This document shows, in pieces, positions 1 through 7,955 of a stretch of 64,000 nucleotides of DNA; within the stretch, counting starts at the first letter, position 1, and every line of letters starts with the position of its first letter. A program made the position numbers and the translations under genes. The notes under the pieces are model-generated. The model saw only the letters and a program-made list of their open reading frames with translations. It did no database searches and was not told where the DNA came from. This stretch comes from Castellaniella sp. Its GTDB lineage: Bacteria; Pseudomonadota; Gammaproteobacteria; Burkholderiales; Burkholderiaceae_B. The stretch is taken from the NCBI RefSeq assembly GCF_004321985.1, contig NZ_SCQN01000035.1, positions 1 through 64,000 on the forward strand, read 5' to 3'.

Positions 1-10
1 GGCTATTTGC

Positions 11-1297
11 TTATGAAGTCTGTGCCGGCGCCTCAGCCAACGGCTGGAAGATCTCCGGCTCGAAGGTCAGCGTCGCGAAATAATCCGCCAGCGTCTCTTC
101 TCGCCGAATCAGCGCCACCACGCCGTTCTGCTTGAGCAACAGCTCTTTCGGCCGCAGCCTGCCGTTATAGTTGAAGCCCATGGCGTGGCCGTGCGCCCCT
201 GAATCATGAATGATCAGCAGATCGCCGTCGGCAACCTTAGGGAGCTTTCGCTGAACCGCGAATTTGTCGTTGTTCTCGCACAGCGAACCGACCACATCGA
301 CCACGGGGTCCTGCGGACCTGGCGTCTTGCCTAGCACCTCGACATGGTGATAGGCGCCGTACATGCCTGGCCGCATCAGCGCCGACATGCTGGCATCGAC
401 CCCCACATAGGTTCGATAGATGTCCTTGTGATTGATGGCCGTGGTCACCAACACCCCGTGAGGACCCGTCATGTAACGCCCGCTCTCCATGTAGATCCTG
501 GGCTGCCAGGCATTGCGCTGCGCAAACTCGTGCAACAGGATCGAAGCCTCTTTGCCCAGTTTCTCCACATCGAAAACCGGCTGCTCGGGACGATAAGGAA
601 TGCCCAGTCCACCGCCGATATTGATGAACTCAAAGCGTGCCGACAGCTCACGACCGACCTGTTCGATGACTTCCAGCAACATCGCGACGGTCTTGATCAT
701 GTAGTCGGCGTTGAGCTCGTTGGACGCCAGCATGGTATGCAGGCCGAACCGCGTCGCCCCACGTTCGCGGGCCTTTTGAAAGGCCGGCAGGAGCTGGGCC
801 GGTGTCACGCCGTACTTGGCTTCCTCCGGGGCGCCGATGATGCTGTTGCCCGAACGCACCGACCCGGGGTTGTAGCGGAAGCACACGAGATCGGGCAGCC
901 GTGGAGCCTTCTCGACCAGGCTGATGTCGTCCAGATTGAGAATGCAGCCGCCATCGCTGAGCGCGGCCGCGAACTCTTCCTGAGACGTGTTGTTCGAGGT
1001 GAACATGATGTCGTCACCCCGCGCCCCAAGCTGGCGGGCCAGGACCAACTCCGCCACCGAACTGCAATCGAAACCAAAGCCCAGCTCCTGCATGATTCGC
1101 AGGATCTCGGGATTGGGCAGCGCCTTGACGGCGTAGTATTCGCGAAATCCGGGGACACCGGCAAACGCCTGTTTCAGCGCTTCACCGGTACGGCGAATCC
1201 CCATCTCGTCGTAAACATGGAACGGCGTACCAAAATGGGCGGCGATACCAGGGAGCAGCGGCAGCAGCCGCTCACGAAAGCCGGAAGGCATGGGCAT
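11..1297 (-). CDS. lysA: Diaminopimelate decarboxylase
   Basis: PLP-dependent fold-type III decarboxylase that converts meso-diaminopimelate to L-lysine in the cytoplasm. The 428-residue protein has the PLP-binding lysine in YYAVKALPNP (about residue 58), the glycine loop INIGGGLGIPY, the substrate Cys region GSLCENNDKF, and a C-terminal HDSGAHGHAMGFNYNG stretch. The reading frame stays open upstream into dapL, but the first ATG outside that gene (MPMPSGF) is 10 bases after the dapL stop, so I place the start there. This is the second gene of a dapL-lysA transcription unit. The family call is firm; a related decarboxylase of another amino acid is possible but less likely given the neighbour. 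Confidence 0.93.
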   Translation of the reverse strand: MPMPSGFRERLLPLLPGIAAHFGTPFHVYDEMGIRRTGEALKQAFAGVPGFREYYAVKALPNPEILRIMQELGFGFDCSSVAELVLARQLGARGDDIMFTSNNTSQEEFAAALSDGGCILNLDDISLVEKAPRLPDLVCFRYNPGSVRSGNSIIGAPEEAKYGVTPAQLLPAFQKARERGATRFGLHTMLASNELNADYMIKTVAMLLEVIEQVGRELSARFEFINIGGGLGIPYRPEQPVFDVEKLGKEASILLHEFAQRNAWQPRIYMESGRYMTGPHGVLVTTAINHKDIYRTYVGVDASMSALMRPGMYGAYHHVEVLGKTPGPQDPVVDVVGSLCENNDKFAVQRKLPKVADGDLLIIHDSGAHGHAMGFNYNGRLRPKELLLKQNGVVALIRREETLADYFATLTFEPEIFQPLAEAPAQTS

Positions 1298-1307
1298 GAC
1301 GTAATCC

Positions 1308-2558
1308 TCAACGAGACAGGCTGGAGGGCGATTGCGCCTGCAGGACACCCGCGATGCGCTGCATGGCCTGCTGGATATTCTCGTAGCTGTTGAAAGCGCT
1401 GATGCGGATGTGACGTTCGCCGCAGCGCCCGAACCCGGCACCCGGCGTGCAGACCACGCCCGCCTTGTCCAGCAGAAAGTCGAAGAACTCCCAGGAATCA
1501 CGGTCGGTCCGCACCCAGATGTAAGGCGAATTGTCGCCCCCGACGCAGGCGACACCCATCCGCTGGAAGGACTCCCGCACATAGGCCGCATTGGTCAGGT
1601 AATAATCGATCAGCTTGCGGACCTCCTGCTGACCCTCAGGGCTGTAGACCGCCTCTGCAGCCCGCTGCACCGGATAAGACACGCCATTGAACTTGGTGGT
1701 GTGGCGACGAAGCCAGAGATCGCGGACCGAAACCGGCTTGCCCGCAGCCGTATAGGCGGTGCAACGCTTGGGCACGACGGCGTAGGCACAGCGCACCCCG
1801 GTAAACCCTGCCGTTTTCGAGAAACTGCGAAACTCGACGGCAACGTCCTGCGCACCCGGAATTTCGTAGATGGAATGCACGAGCTGGTCATCGCGGATGA
1901 AGGCTTCATAAGCCGCGTCAAAGAGGATCAACGACCGGTTCTCGCGGGCATAATCAACCCAGGCCTGAAGCTGCTCCCGAGTCATGGTGGCACCCGTCGG
2001 ATTGTTGGGAGAACACAGGTAGATCAGGTCCGCCGGCTCACGCGGCAGTTGCGGCGAATAACCGTTCTCGGGTGTGCAGTCCAGATAGACCAGGCCAGGA
2101 TAGCGGCCGTCCTGGAATGCCTCTGTTCGGCCGGCCATCACATTGGTATCGACGTAGACGGGGTAGACGGGATCCGTAATCGCGACCCGGATGTCGGTGG
2201 CGAAGAGTTCCTGGAAATTCCCGACATCGCACTTGGCGCCATCGCTGACGAAGATTTCATCCGCCTGGATATCGGCACCACGGAGCTGGAAATCGTGGCT
2301 GGCGATCGTCTCGCGCAGAAAATCGTAGCCTTGTTCGGGCCCATAGCCACGGAACGTACGGGCGGACGCGAGTTCATCGACCGCTTTGTGAAAAGCGGAG
2401 ATGCACGCAGCGGGCAGAGGCTGCGTGACATCGCCAATGCCAAGCCAGATCAGGTCGCGTTCCGGGTGCTTTTGCTGGAACTCGCGCACGCGCTTGTTGA
2501 TGTTGGCAAACAGATAGCTGGCCTGCAGCTTTTGATGGTGCTCATTGATCTTGATCAT
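1308..2558 (-). CDS. dapL: LL-diaminopimelate aminotransferase
   Basis: Class I/II PLP aminotransferase of 416 residues. It would convert tetrahydrodipicolinate directly to LL-diaminopimelate using glutamate, bypassing the succinylase steps (DapD, DapC, DapE). Visible motifs: GIGDVTQPLP near the N-terminus, the PNNPTG loop (about 185-189), the Schiff-base lysine in SFSKTAGFTG (about K249), and the carboxylate-binding Arg in RHIRISAFNS near the C-terminus. The ATG of MIKINEHH fits the family N-terminus better than the longer in-frame GTG/ATG options. It lies directly upstream of lysA with a 10-base gap. Betaproteobacteria normally use the succinylase route, so the gene is notable here. Confidence 0.9.
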   Translation of the reverse strand: MIKINEHHQKLQASYLFANINKRVREFQQKHPERDLIWLGIGDVTQPLPAACISAFHKAVDELASARTFRGYGPEQGYDFLRETIASHDFQLRGADIQADEIFVSDGAKCDVGNFQELFATDIRVAITDPVYPVYVDTNVMAGRTEAFQDGRYPGLVYLDCTPENGYSPQLPREPADLIYLCSPNNPTGATMTREQLQAWVDYARENRSLILFDAAYEAFIRDDQLVHSIYEIPGAQDVAVEFRSFSKTAGFTGVRCAYAVVPKRCTAYTAAGKPVSVRDLWLRRHTTKFNGVSYPVQRAAEAVYSPEGQQEVRKLIDYYLTNAAYVRESFQRMGVACVGGDNSPYIWVRTDRDSWEFFDFLLDKAGVVCTPGAGFGRCGERHIRISAFNSYENIQQAMQRIAGVLQAQSPSSLSR

Positions 2559-2669
2559 GGGGGTACCGAATCGTCGAACGTGATCGTGGACGAGCAACCA
2601 TTCTGCGCTGCTGCGTCGGAACTGCGAAACGATACCGCTTTTTTGCGCGTCGCGTTCGGACCCGGCGCA

Positions 2670-2903
2670 CTACCAGCCGCGGTGATGCCAGCCGCGATGA
2701 TAGCCGCCGTCACCCCAGAAACCGAAGTTCAGGAAGACGGGCGGGCCGACATAGGCGGGGGCCGGCGCAACATACACCGGACCATCGTCGCCGCCATAGT
2801 AGGCGGGTGCTGGGGTGGAATAGACGGCACAACCGCTCAGGGCGGAAACAGCGGCCAACGCCACCACAAGCTGGCCTGTGCGACGGGGAAGATGTGCTTT
2901 CAT
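2670..2903 (-). CDS. Small lipoprotein, unknown function
   Basis: A 77-residue protein with a short basic N-terminus (MKAHLPRRTGQ), a hydrophobic stretch VVALAAVSALSGC ending in a lipobox (LSGC, Cys at about residue 25), then a Pro/Ala/Tyr-rich tail ending in a repeated His/Arg/Trp motif (GYHRGWHHRGW). It is probably a lipid-anchored envelope protein. No enzymatic domain is recognisable. It is monocistronic and divergent from the subtilase gene. Tails of this kind occur in small exported proteins of many proteobacteria, but no function can be assigned. Confidence 0.72.
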   Translation of the reverse strand: MKAHLPRRTGQLVVALAAVSALSGCAVYSTPAPAYYGGDDGPVYVAPAPAYVGPPVFLNFGFWGDGGYHRGWHHRGW

Positions 2904-3053
2904 GATAAGGATTAGAACCCGAATTTCGCCCGCGGTTCGCGCATTTTTCGGGTGGTTACCTTGATTTCGGAGTTCTCCATTTTTGGGATCGGACTTGCGA
3001 CGAATTGTTGCTGCAGACGGTCAGCCGGATGATGGTTTCATGCAAGACGGTGT

Positions 3054-3067
3054 GACACCCATGTGTC
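3054..3067. promoter_or_regulatory. Inverted repeat in divergent intergenic region
   Basis: GACAC-CCAT-GTGTC is a perfect 5-bp inverted repeat with a 4-base centre, about 100 bases upstream of the subtilase start and in the region shared with the divergent lipoprotein gene. It has the size of a small operator, but there is no regulator gene nearby, so its role is unknown. Confidence 0.3.
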
Positions 3068-3162
3068 GACGGTGAACTTATTGAAATGACACTTTACCGC
3101 AGCCATTCCCCGCAACTACCACATGCTATGGTGAATTGTCAGCCACCCCAGCAGGAATTGCC

Positions 3163-4377
3163 ATGTCACAAGTCAAACCCCAGGCCTCACCCAGAACCGG
3201 ACGCTATCTGGTTCTCTTGGGCCAGGACGACCTCAAGGCAAGCATCCGGCACCTGAGCAGCCTCGCTCAGATCACAATCCGCCAACGTTCGAGCACATCG
3301 GCGGACGCCCTGGATGACGCCTGCGCCCTGGTATTCGACCAAATCGGCGTGGCATTCATCCGCTGCACGGACCAGGAACGATCACGCATCGCAGCGGCAG
3401 CGGGCGGCAACACCATCCTCGCCGTTGAACCGGAGCGGACGGTGTATGCCATCGCACACGCGAGCCATCAAAAGCGGGTGGTCAAACCCTTGAAGCGGGC
3501 GGCGCCGGACAGTCCGACCGACACGGCCACGTGGGGCATACGCGCTGTTGGTGCCGAAGCGTCCAAACAGACTGGGAAAGGCATCCGCATTGCCATCCTG
3601 GACACCGGACTCGATCTGACACATCCCGACTTTGCCGGCCGAGCCATTGAAAGCCGCTCCTTCGTGTCAGGCCAGCCCGTGCAGGACGGCAATGGTCATG
3701 GAACCCATTGTGCCGGCATTGCCGCGGGTCCCGCCAAGCCCAAGGGGCAGCCCCGCTACGGGGTGGCGGGAGAGGCCGAGCTGTATATCGGCAAGGTCCT
3801 GGGAAATGAAGGCAGCGGAGGCGATGGCAGCATCCTGGAGGGGATCGACTGGGCCATTTCGCAAGGCTGTGCCGTGGTGTCTATGTCGCTCGGAAGTCCG
3901 GTCCAGCCAGGGGAAGGATACTCGGCTGTCTACGAAGGCGTTGCCCGTCGCGCCTTGGCCGCCGGTACGCTCATTGTCGCTGCCGCTGGCAACGAGAGCC
4001 AACGCCCCGAATTCATTGCACCGGTCGGCCATCCGGCCAACTGCCCTTCCATCGCGGCGATCGGCGCCCTTGCGGAAGATCTGTCGGTAGCGCCATTCTC
4101 GGACGGCGGTCTGGAGGGCAACGGCGGCGAGATCGACCTGGCCGCTCCAGGGGTCGACGTCCTGTCCTCTTGGCCAGCGCCGGAGCTTCACCACACGCTG
4201 AGCGGCACCAGCATGGCGACACCCTTCGTGGCGGGCGTCGCGGCGCTGTACGCTCAGGCCGATTCCAACGCCCGTGCCGAACGGCTCCTGAAACGCCTGG
4301 AGGACGGGGCCCAAAAGCTTCAGGCGCCCGCGCGCGACGTGGGAGCCGGACTGGTCAGGGCACCCGGCGCTGCATAG
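3163..4377 (+). CDS. S8 (subtilisin-like) serine peptidase
   Basis: A 404-residue subtilase. The catalytic triad is complete: Asp in AILDTG (about 147), His in DGNGHGTHCAG (about 179) and Ser in LSGTSMATPFVAG (about 350), with the oxyanion Asn in AAAGNES (about 277). Residues 1-120 form a non-catalytic N-terminal region that may act as a propeptide. No signal peptide or membrane segment is evident, so the enzyme is either cytoplasmic or exported by an unrecognised route. The ATG at 3163 is preceded by AGGA about 8 bases upstream; an in-frame TTG lies 27 bases earlier. The next gene, 14 bases downstream, encodes a small protein that looks like a free-standing protease inhibitor/propeptide, suggesting a functional pair. 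Confidence 0.9.
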   Translation: MSQVKPQASPRTGRYLVLLGQDDLKASIRHLSSLAQITIRQRSSTSADALDDACALVFDQIGVAFIRCTDQERSRIAAAAGGNTILAVEPERTVYAIAHASHQKRVVKPLKRAAPDSPTDTATWGIRAVGAEASKQTGKGIRIAILDTGLDLTHPDFAGRAIESRSFVSGQPVQDGNGHGTHCAGIAAGPAKPKGQPRYGVAGEAELYIGKVLGNEGSGGDGSILEGIDWAISQGCAVVSMSLGSPVQPGEGYSAVYEGVARRALAAGTLIVAAAGNESQRPEFIAPVGHPANCPSIAAIGALAEDLSVAPFSDGGLEGNGGEIDLAAPGVDVLSSWPAPELHHTLSGTSMATPFVAGVAALYAQADSNARAERLLKRLEDGAQKLQAPARDVGAGLVRAPGAA

Positions 4378-4391
4378 CGAAAGGCCACACC

Positions 4392-4667
4392 ATGTCCAGG
4401 ATCCGCCTGACCGTCCTGCTTCGCGAAGACTGGCGCGACCGCTACCCGCTCGTCCTCGAAGCCTGTCGACAGGCGGGCCTCGAGGTGGAACGGGAACTCG
4501 GGGCGATCGGGGCCATCGCCGGCAGCATCGAGGAAGACCGGCTGGCAGCACTGTCGGCGGTGGAGGGAGTCTCCGCGGTGGAACGGGAGCGCATGAACTT
4601 TACGCAGCCGGAGTCTCCGTGCGGACCGGGCGATGGAAAGCAGGATGACGACAAGAGTACGCGTTGA
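4392..4667 (+). CDS. Small protein with I9-propeptide-like pattern, partner of the S8 peptidase
   Basis: A 91-residue acidic protein. Its core reads like the subtilisin propeptide/inhibitor I9 fold: a beta strand (IRLTVLLRED), an alpha helix (YPLVLEACRQAGLEVERE), then IGAIAGSIEEDRLAALSAVEGVSAVERER, where the GS..., L..L...GV..VE spacing is typical of I9 proteins ('v.G....l..L..lpgV..Ve'). I know of similar small genes beside subtilases that carry unhelpful names such as ketohydroxyglutarate aldolase. It probably folds onto, inhibits or chaperones the upstream peptidase. Its 3' end overlaps the next gene by 23 bases. The function is inferred from fold pattern and neighbour only. Confidence 0.7.
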   Translation: MSRIRLTVLLREDWRDRYPLVLEACRQAGLEVERELGAIGAIAGSIEEDRLAALSAVEGVSAVERERMNFTQPESPCGPGDGKQDDDKSTR

Positions 4668-5310
4668 TAGCTTCACCATCTCGCTCGACGGGTACGGAGC
4701 AGGTCCGAATCAGGACATCGACAACCCTCTCGGTACCGGCGGGACGGAGCTGCACCAATGGTTGCTTCCGACACGCACGTTCCAGCGGGCCCTGTTCGGC
4801 AAGGACGGCGGCACAACGGGGATTGACGATGATTTTGCCGCCCATGGTTTTCAGAACGTCGGGGCCTGGATTCTTGGAAGGAACATGTTCGGCCCCATTC
4901 GCGGGGACTGGCCGGACACCCACTGGAAAGGCTGGTGGGGTGACAACCCACCGTATCACGTTCCAGTCTTCGTCCTGACCCATCATGCCCGTCCCCCCAT
5001 CGAGATGGAAGGCGGCACCACGTTCCACTTCATCACAGGCGGCATTCACGAGGCACTGGACCGCGCACGCGAGGCCGCTGCCGGCATGGATGTGCGGATC
5101 GGAGGCGGGCCAGACACGATACGCCAATATCTTCGCGAGGGCCTCATCGATAAACTGCACATTGCCATCTCGCCGGTGCTGCTCGGCCGGGGAGAACCAC
5201 TGTTCGAGGGAATCGACCTGCGGGCGCTGCGATACGAATGCGTCGAATTCGTGGCGTCGGAGAAGGCCACGCACGTCGTCCTGCGGCGCCAGGGACATAC
5301 GGCCGCCTGA
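4645..5310 (+). CDS. Dihydrofolate reductase / RibD C-terminal family protein
   Basis: A 221-residue protein of the RibD C-terminal/DHFR-like reductase superfamily, which binds NADPH in a Rossmann-like fold. Motifs include SFTISLDGYGAG at the N-terminus, GAWILGRNMFGP (the family GRrtf position), PVFVLTHHARPP, and IGGGPDTIRQYLREGLIDKL with SPVLLGRGEPLF near the C-terminus, all typical of stand-alone DHFR-family proteins of unknown substrate. I chose the ATG at 4645 (preceded by GGAAAGCAGG) over the ATG at 4633. Either start overlaps the small upstream gene, so the two are probably translationally coupled. It is unlikely to be the essential FolA, which is shorter and has different motifs. Confidence 0.82.
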   Translation: MTTRVRVDSFTISLDGYGAGPNQDIDNPLGTGGTELHQWLLPTRTFQRALFGKDGGTTGIDDDFAAHGFQNVGAWILGRNMFGPIRGDWPDTHWKGWWGDNPPYHVPVFVLTHHARPPIEMEGGTTFHFITGGIHEALDRAREAAAGMDVRIGGGPDTIRQYLREGLIDKLHIAISPVLLGRGEPLFEGIDLRALRYECVEFVASEKATHVVLRRQGHTAA

Positions 5311-5528
5311 CTGGTCGGCCTTGTCAGTGAAGCAACAGGGCTCCGGCACAGTCGGGTTGCAGCCTAGCACCGAGAAGCCGAATGAGCGAGGATCCAGCGC
5401 CTTGGCTTCCAGCTTCCTGCCCGTCGGCCTAGGTCGCGCCATAGGAAAAGATGTTGACGGCCCAGTGCCATGCCTGTTTTTCAGGCGGCACCCCCGGCGG
5501 ATTGAATCGTCCCATGGCCCCCAGCACT
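5311..5528. other. Degenerate stretch downstream of the reductase gene
   Basis: No intact gene is seen. On the minus strand a short open tail (in frame from 5515 to the TAG at 5429) reads MGRFNPPGVPPEKQAWHWAV and continues for eight more codons. It could be a remnant of a larger coding region that adjoined the cytochrome c fragment at 5529-5726. I do not recognise its parent protein. Confidence 0.35.
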
Positions 5529-5726
5529 TCAGAACGGTTGTGCACTCATGTAGTCGGCCAGAGCCTTCATGTCGGCATCGCTGAGGCCCGCCACGATGGC
5601 GGGCCATCATCGGGTGCTTGCGCGCCACGATTTGAAATCCTCGAGCTGTTTCAGCAAATAAGCCTGATTCTGACCAGCAAGGCTGGGCCAGTCGTCATAC
5701 AGCGCTGCCCATTGGGGATCGGACAT
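5529..5726 (-). pseudogene. Cytochrome c C-terminal remnant with two frameshifts
   Basis: Reading the minus strand in three successive frames reconstructs the C-terminal half of a class I (c4/c553-like) cytochrome c: MSDPQWAALYDDWPSLAGQN, then QAYLLKQLEDFKSWRA, then after a shift RKHPMMA, then after a second shift IVAGLSDADMKALADYMSAQ-PF-stop. The LAGQ..YL..QL..F pattern, a PMM that would hold the axial haem Met, and the LSD.D..ALADY ending are family hallmarks. The CxxCH-containing half is missing. The two shifts fall near the RAR-KHP codons and just after the MMA codons. This is a dead gene fragment unless the assembly is wrong in two places. Confidence 0.72.
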
Positions 5727-5820
5727 GCCCCCCTTGACTTGCCTCAAGAGGCGCCTGAGAAAATCGTAGCACGAGCCTTCGCCCGCAACCGCCGGGCGCG
5801 ACGAGCGAATCGGGTCGGGA

Positions 5821-6072
5821 TCAGCGGCTGTTGACCCACCCCTGTATATCCCGGATGAACCAGGGAAGATTCAGCCTTTCCCCCTCGCCTGATCGTATGG
5901 TCAAACGACGCCCCGAGGAACCGGAGGCGTCGTTTGCGCGCTGTGCAGTGGGAGATGGCTGGCTACGATGATTCAGACTGGTTTGCTCTGGCAAACTATC
6001 CGCATAGGCGGTAACTGACGCGCACGCGACGGCGACGAGGGCCAGCCGCAGTGCCAAGCATGGGTTCTTCAT
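5821..6072 (-). CDS. Small putative secreted protein
   Basis: An open frame of 83 residues starting MKNPCLALRLALVAVACASV, with a plausible Sec signal peptide cleaved after AYA (about residue 23). The mature part (SLPEQTSLNHRSQPSPTAQR and on) is polar and low-complexity, ending in LNLPWFIRDIQGWVNSR. No family is recognised. It sits in the degraded accessory patch between the cytochrome c remnant and the tRNA-derived repeat, so it could be a real exported peptide or a decaying gene. The signal peptide is the main argument for calling it. Confidence 0.42.
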   Translation of the reverse strand: MKNPCLALRLALVAVACASVTAYADSLPEQTSLNHRSQPSPTAQRANDASGSSGRRLTIRSGEGERLNLPWFIRDIQGWVNSR

Positions 6073-6083
6073 CCGAGTCTTCC

Positions 6084-6107
6084 GAATTCTGGAGTGGGCG
6101 ATGGGAA
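6084..6107. repeat. Distal copy of tRNA-Gly 3' end (candidate attachment site)
   Basis: Twenty-four bases here match 7932-7955 at 23 of 24 positions, in the same orientation (one T/C difference at 6095). The right-hand copy is the 3' end of an intact tRNA-Gly gene plus six flanking bases (GAATTC). A displaced tRNA 3' end is the classical scar of site-specific integration. Confidence 0.75.
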
Positions 6108-6274
6108 CAAGATCCAACACCCAGCCCTTTGATTAATAAAGAAACATTCCTGTCCAGAGAGCAGAAACAGACCACATTTTGTACCAGTTTCGCACTCGCC
6201 GGCAAATTCTATCCAAATTCATTAAATTCCGTTATTATGGACAGATGTATGACTTTTTGACCCTAATAGCGAAC

Positions 6275-6628
6275 ATGCCTCGTAAACCACCCGTTGTCTT
6301 TCCACAAGAGCAGCGCCTGCTCTCCGAGCTAGGTGAACGGCTGCGCCTCGCTCGCAAGAGACGCAAGCTGAGCAATGCAGTGGTGGCGCAACGTGCAGGG
6401 GTGTCCAGAACCACCGTGTACAAAGTCGAGGCCGGTGACCCTGGCGCCACACTAGGGGCCTATGTTCGGGTGCTGGCCGTGCTGGGCCTTGAAGGCGATC
6501 TCAACCTGCTGGCCGCCGATGACCGGATCGGGCGCAAGCTGCAGGATTTGGCGCTGGAGCCGTCACCAGATACCAGGCACCGAAAGGTCCCTTCCCTGCC
6601 TCATCGCAATCACGAGGAGCCTGCATGA
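6275..6628 (+). CDS. hipB: HipB-like antitoxin, XRE-family DNA-binding protein
   Basis: A helix-turn-helix protein of 117 residues from the ATG at 6275 (MPRKPPVVFPQ). The HTH lies in LGERLRLARKRRKLSNAVVA followed by QRAGVSRTTVYKVEAGDPGA, typical of XRE repressors paired with HipA kinases. Its role would be to bind and neutralise HipA and to repress the operon. An alternative start at 6245 (MYDFLTLIAN) has a better placed GGA upstream and would add ten residues. The stop overlaps the hipA start in ATGA, giving translational coupling. The upstream region is AT-rich and contains a TATTAT that could be a -10 box, but no clear -35. Confidence 0.87.
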   Translation: MPRKPPVVFPQEQRLLSELGERLRLARKRRKLSNAVVAQRAGVSRTTVYKVEAGDPGATLGAYVRVLAVLGLEGDLNLLAADDRIGRKLQDLALEPSPDTRHRKVPSLPHRNHEEPA

Positions 6629-7893
6629 GCAAGCAGAACAACGCCTTGGAAGTCTGGCTGGACGATGACCTCGGCCCTGCACGCCAAGTCGGCACGCTTG
6701 CCCACGACCGTGGCCAGGTCCGTTTTCACTACGAGCGGGACTGGCTGAGGGAACCTCGCGCTTTCGCACTGGATCCCGATCTCTCCCTGGACGAGCATCC
6801 TTTCTTCCCGAAACCGGAGCTGGGCAACTTCGGCATTTTTCTGGACTCATCGCCTGACCGCTGGGGCCAAACGCTCATGAAGCGCCGTGAAGCCTTGCAG
6901 GCCAAGGATGAAAAGCGATCTCCGCGCACGCTTTATGCCTGGGATTTCCTCATCGGAGTGCAAGACCAGACCCGTCAAGGCGCATTGCGCTTCCGCCCGC
7001 CGGGCACGGAGATGTTTCTCGGTCACGAGAAGATGGCGGCACCGCCGGTGACAAACTTGCGCGAACTGGAAGCGGTGGCCTATCAGCTCAGCAACCGGCG
7101 CATTGACGACCTCGACGCGTTACGCAAATGGCTGACTGTGCTTGTCGCACCGGGTGCTTCGTTGGGCGGGGCAAGACCAAAGGCCAACTTCACTGAATCT
7201 GACGGCTCGCTTTGGATCGCCAAGTTTCCCGCACGCGACGATGATCGGGACGTCGGAGCCTGGGAGTATGTCGTTCACCAGCTCGCCCAAAAAGCGGGGA
7301 TAGACGTACCACCTGCAAAGCTCATCAAGCTCAACAACGAATTCCACACCTTCTGCGTCCAAAGGTTCGATCGCACTCACGGTGCACGGCGCTTCTACGC
7401 CTCGGCAATGACGCTACTGCGCAAAACCCAGAGCGAGGGCACGAGCTATCTGGAATTGGCGCAGTTCATTCGGGCTCAGGGCGATGCCGAACACGCGAAT
7501 GCGGACTTGACACAGCTATTCCGCCGCGTGGCCTTCAACGTCTCCGTTGGCAACCGGGACGATCATCTGCGGAATCACGGCTTCGTGCTTGGCAAGAAGG
7601 GGTGGTGCCTCGCGCCGGCGTTTGACGTCAATCCAAACATCGATAAGGCAGAGCATGTCTTGAACATTGACGACGTCGACAACCGGCCGAGCCTGGAGAC
7701 AGTTCTCAGCACAGCGGCGTTCTACGGGCTAGCTGCCGATCATGCTCGGCAGGTGGTGGAAGAAGTCGCGGTAGCGGTCGACGGGTGGCAGGACGCGGCG
7801 CGCAGGGCCGGCATCGCAGGTGCCGACATTGACCTGACAGCGGGTGCCTTCTCGGCTCATGTGGAGTTTCGTGCATCCGCAGGCAGACCCTGA
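6625..7893 (+). CDS. hipA: HipA-like serine/threonine kinase toxin
   Basis: A 422-residue HipA-family kinase. The N-terminal HipA subdomain (about 1-110) is followed by the kinase region: glycine-rich loop PGASLGGARPKANF, ATP-binding Lys in LWIAKFP, catalytic loop NVSVGNRDDHLRNHGF and metal-binding Asp in LAPAFDVNP. All expected active-site residues are present, so the toxin looks intact. By analogy with known HipA proteins it would phosphorylate a translation factor such as glutamyl-tRNA synthetase and induce growth arrest; the actual substrate is not deducible. Coupled to hipB by a 4-base overlap. Confidence 0.9.
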   Translation: MSKQNNALEVWLDDDLGPARQVGTLAHDRGQVRFHYERDWLREPRAFALDPDLSLDEHPFFPKPELGNFGIFLDSSPDRWGQTLMKRREALQAKDEKRSPRTLYAWDFLIGVQDQTRQGALRFRPPGTEMFLGHEKMAAPPVTNLRELEAVAYQLSNRRIDDLDALRKWLTVLVAPGASLGGARPKANFTESDGSLWIAKFPARDDDRDVGAWEYVVHQLAQKAGIDVPPAKLIKLNNEFHTFCVQRFDRTHGARRFYASAMTLLRKTQSEGTSYLELAQFIRAQGDAEHANADLTQLFRRVAFNVSVGNRDDHLRNHGFVLGKKGWCLAPAFDVNPNIDKAEHVLNIDDVDNRPSLETVLSTAAFYGLAADHARQVVEEVAVAVDGWQDAARRAGIAGADIDLTAGAFSAHVEFRASAGRP

Positions 7894-7931
7894 GGTCTTT
7901 CTATATCAGAACGCAACGTCGCGGCCCCCCA

Positions 7932-7955
7932 GAATTCTGGAGCGGGCGATGGGAA
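7932..7955. repeat. Proximal copy of repeat, inside tRNA-Gly 3' end
   Basis: This is the copy of the 24-base repeat that overlaps the intact tRNA-Gly: bases 7938-7955 belong to the tRNA, and 7932-7937 is GAATTC just beyond the CCA. Confidence 0.75.

Larger units (their letters stand above)
6084..7955. mobile_element. Minimal hipBA island at tRNA-Gly
   Basis: The interval between the two 24-base tRNA-Gly-derived repeats is about 1.87 kb and holds only the hipB and hipA genes and an AT-rich leader (about 6110-6270) that contrasts with the GC-rich surroundings. There is no integrase. It therefore looks like a decayed or non-autonomous island, or the residue of a larger one whose integrase was deleted. 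The boundaries are directly visible as the repeats; mobility is inferred. Confidence 0.62.

Noticed and set aside
1332-2915. A 527-codon open frame on the plus strand, antisense to dapL
   Set aside because: GC-rich codon bias creates long shadow frames; the minus-strand protein has a complete aminotransferase motif set and this one has none.
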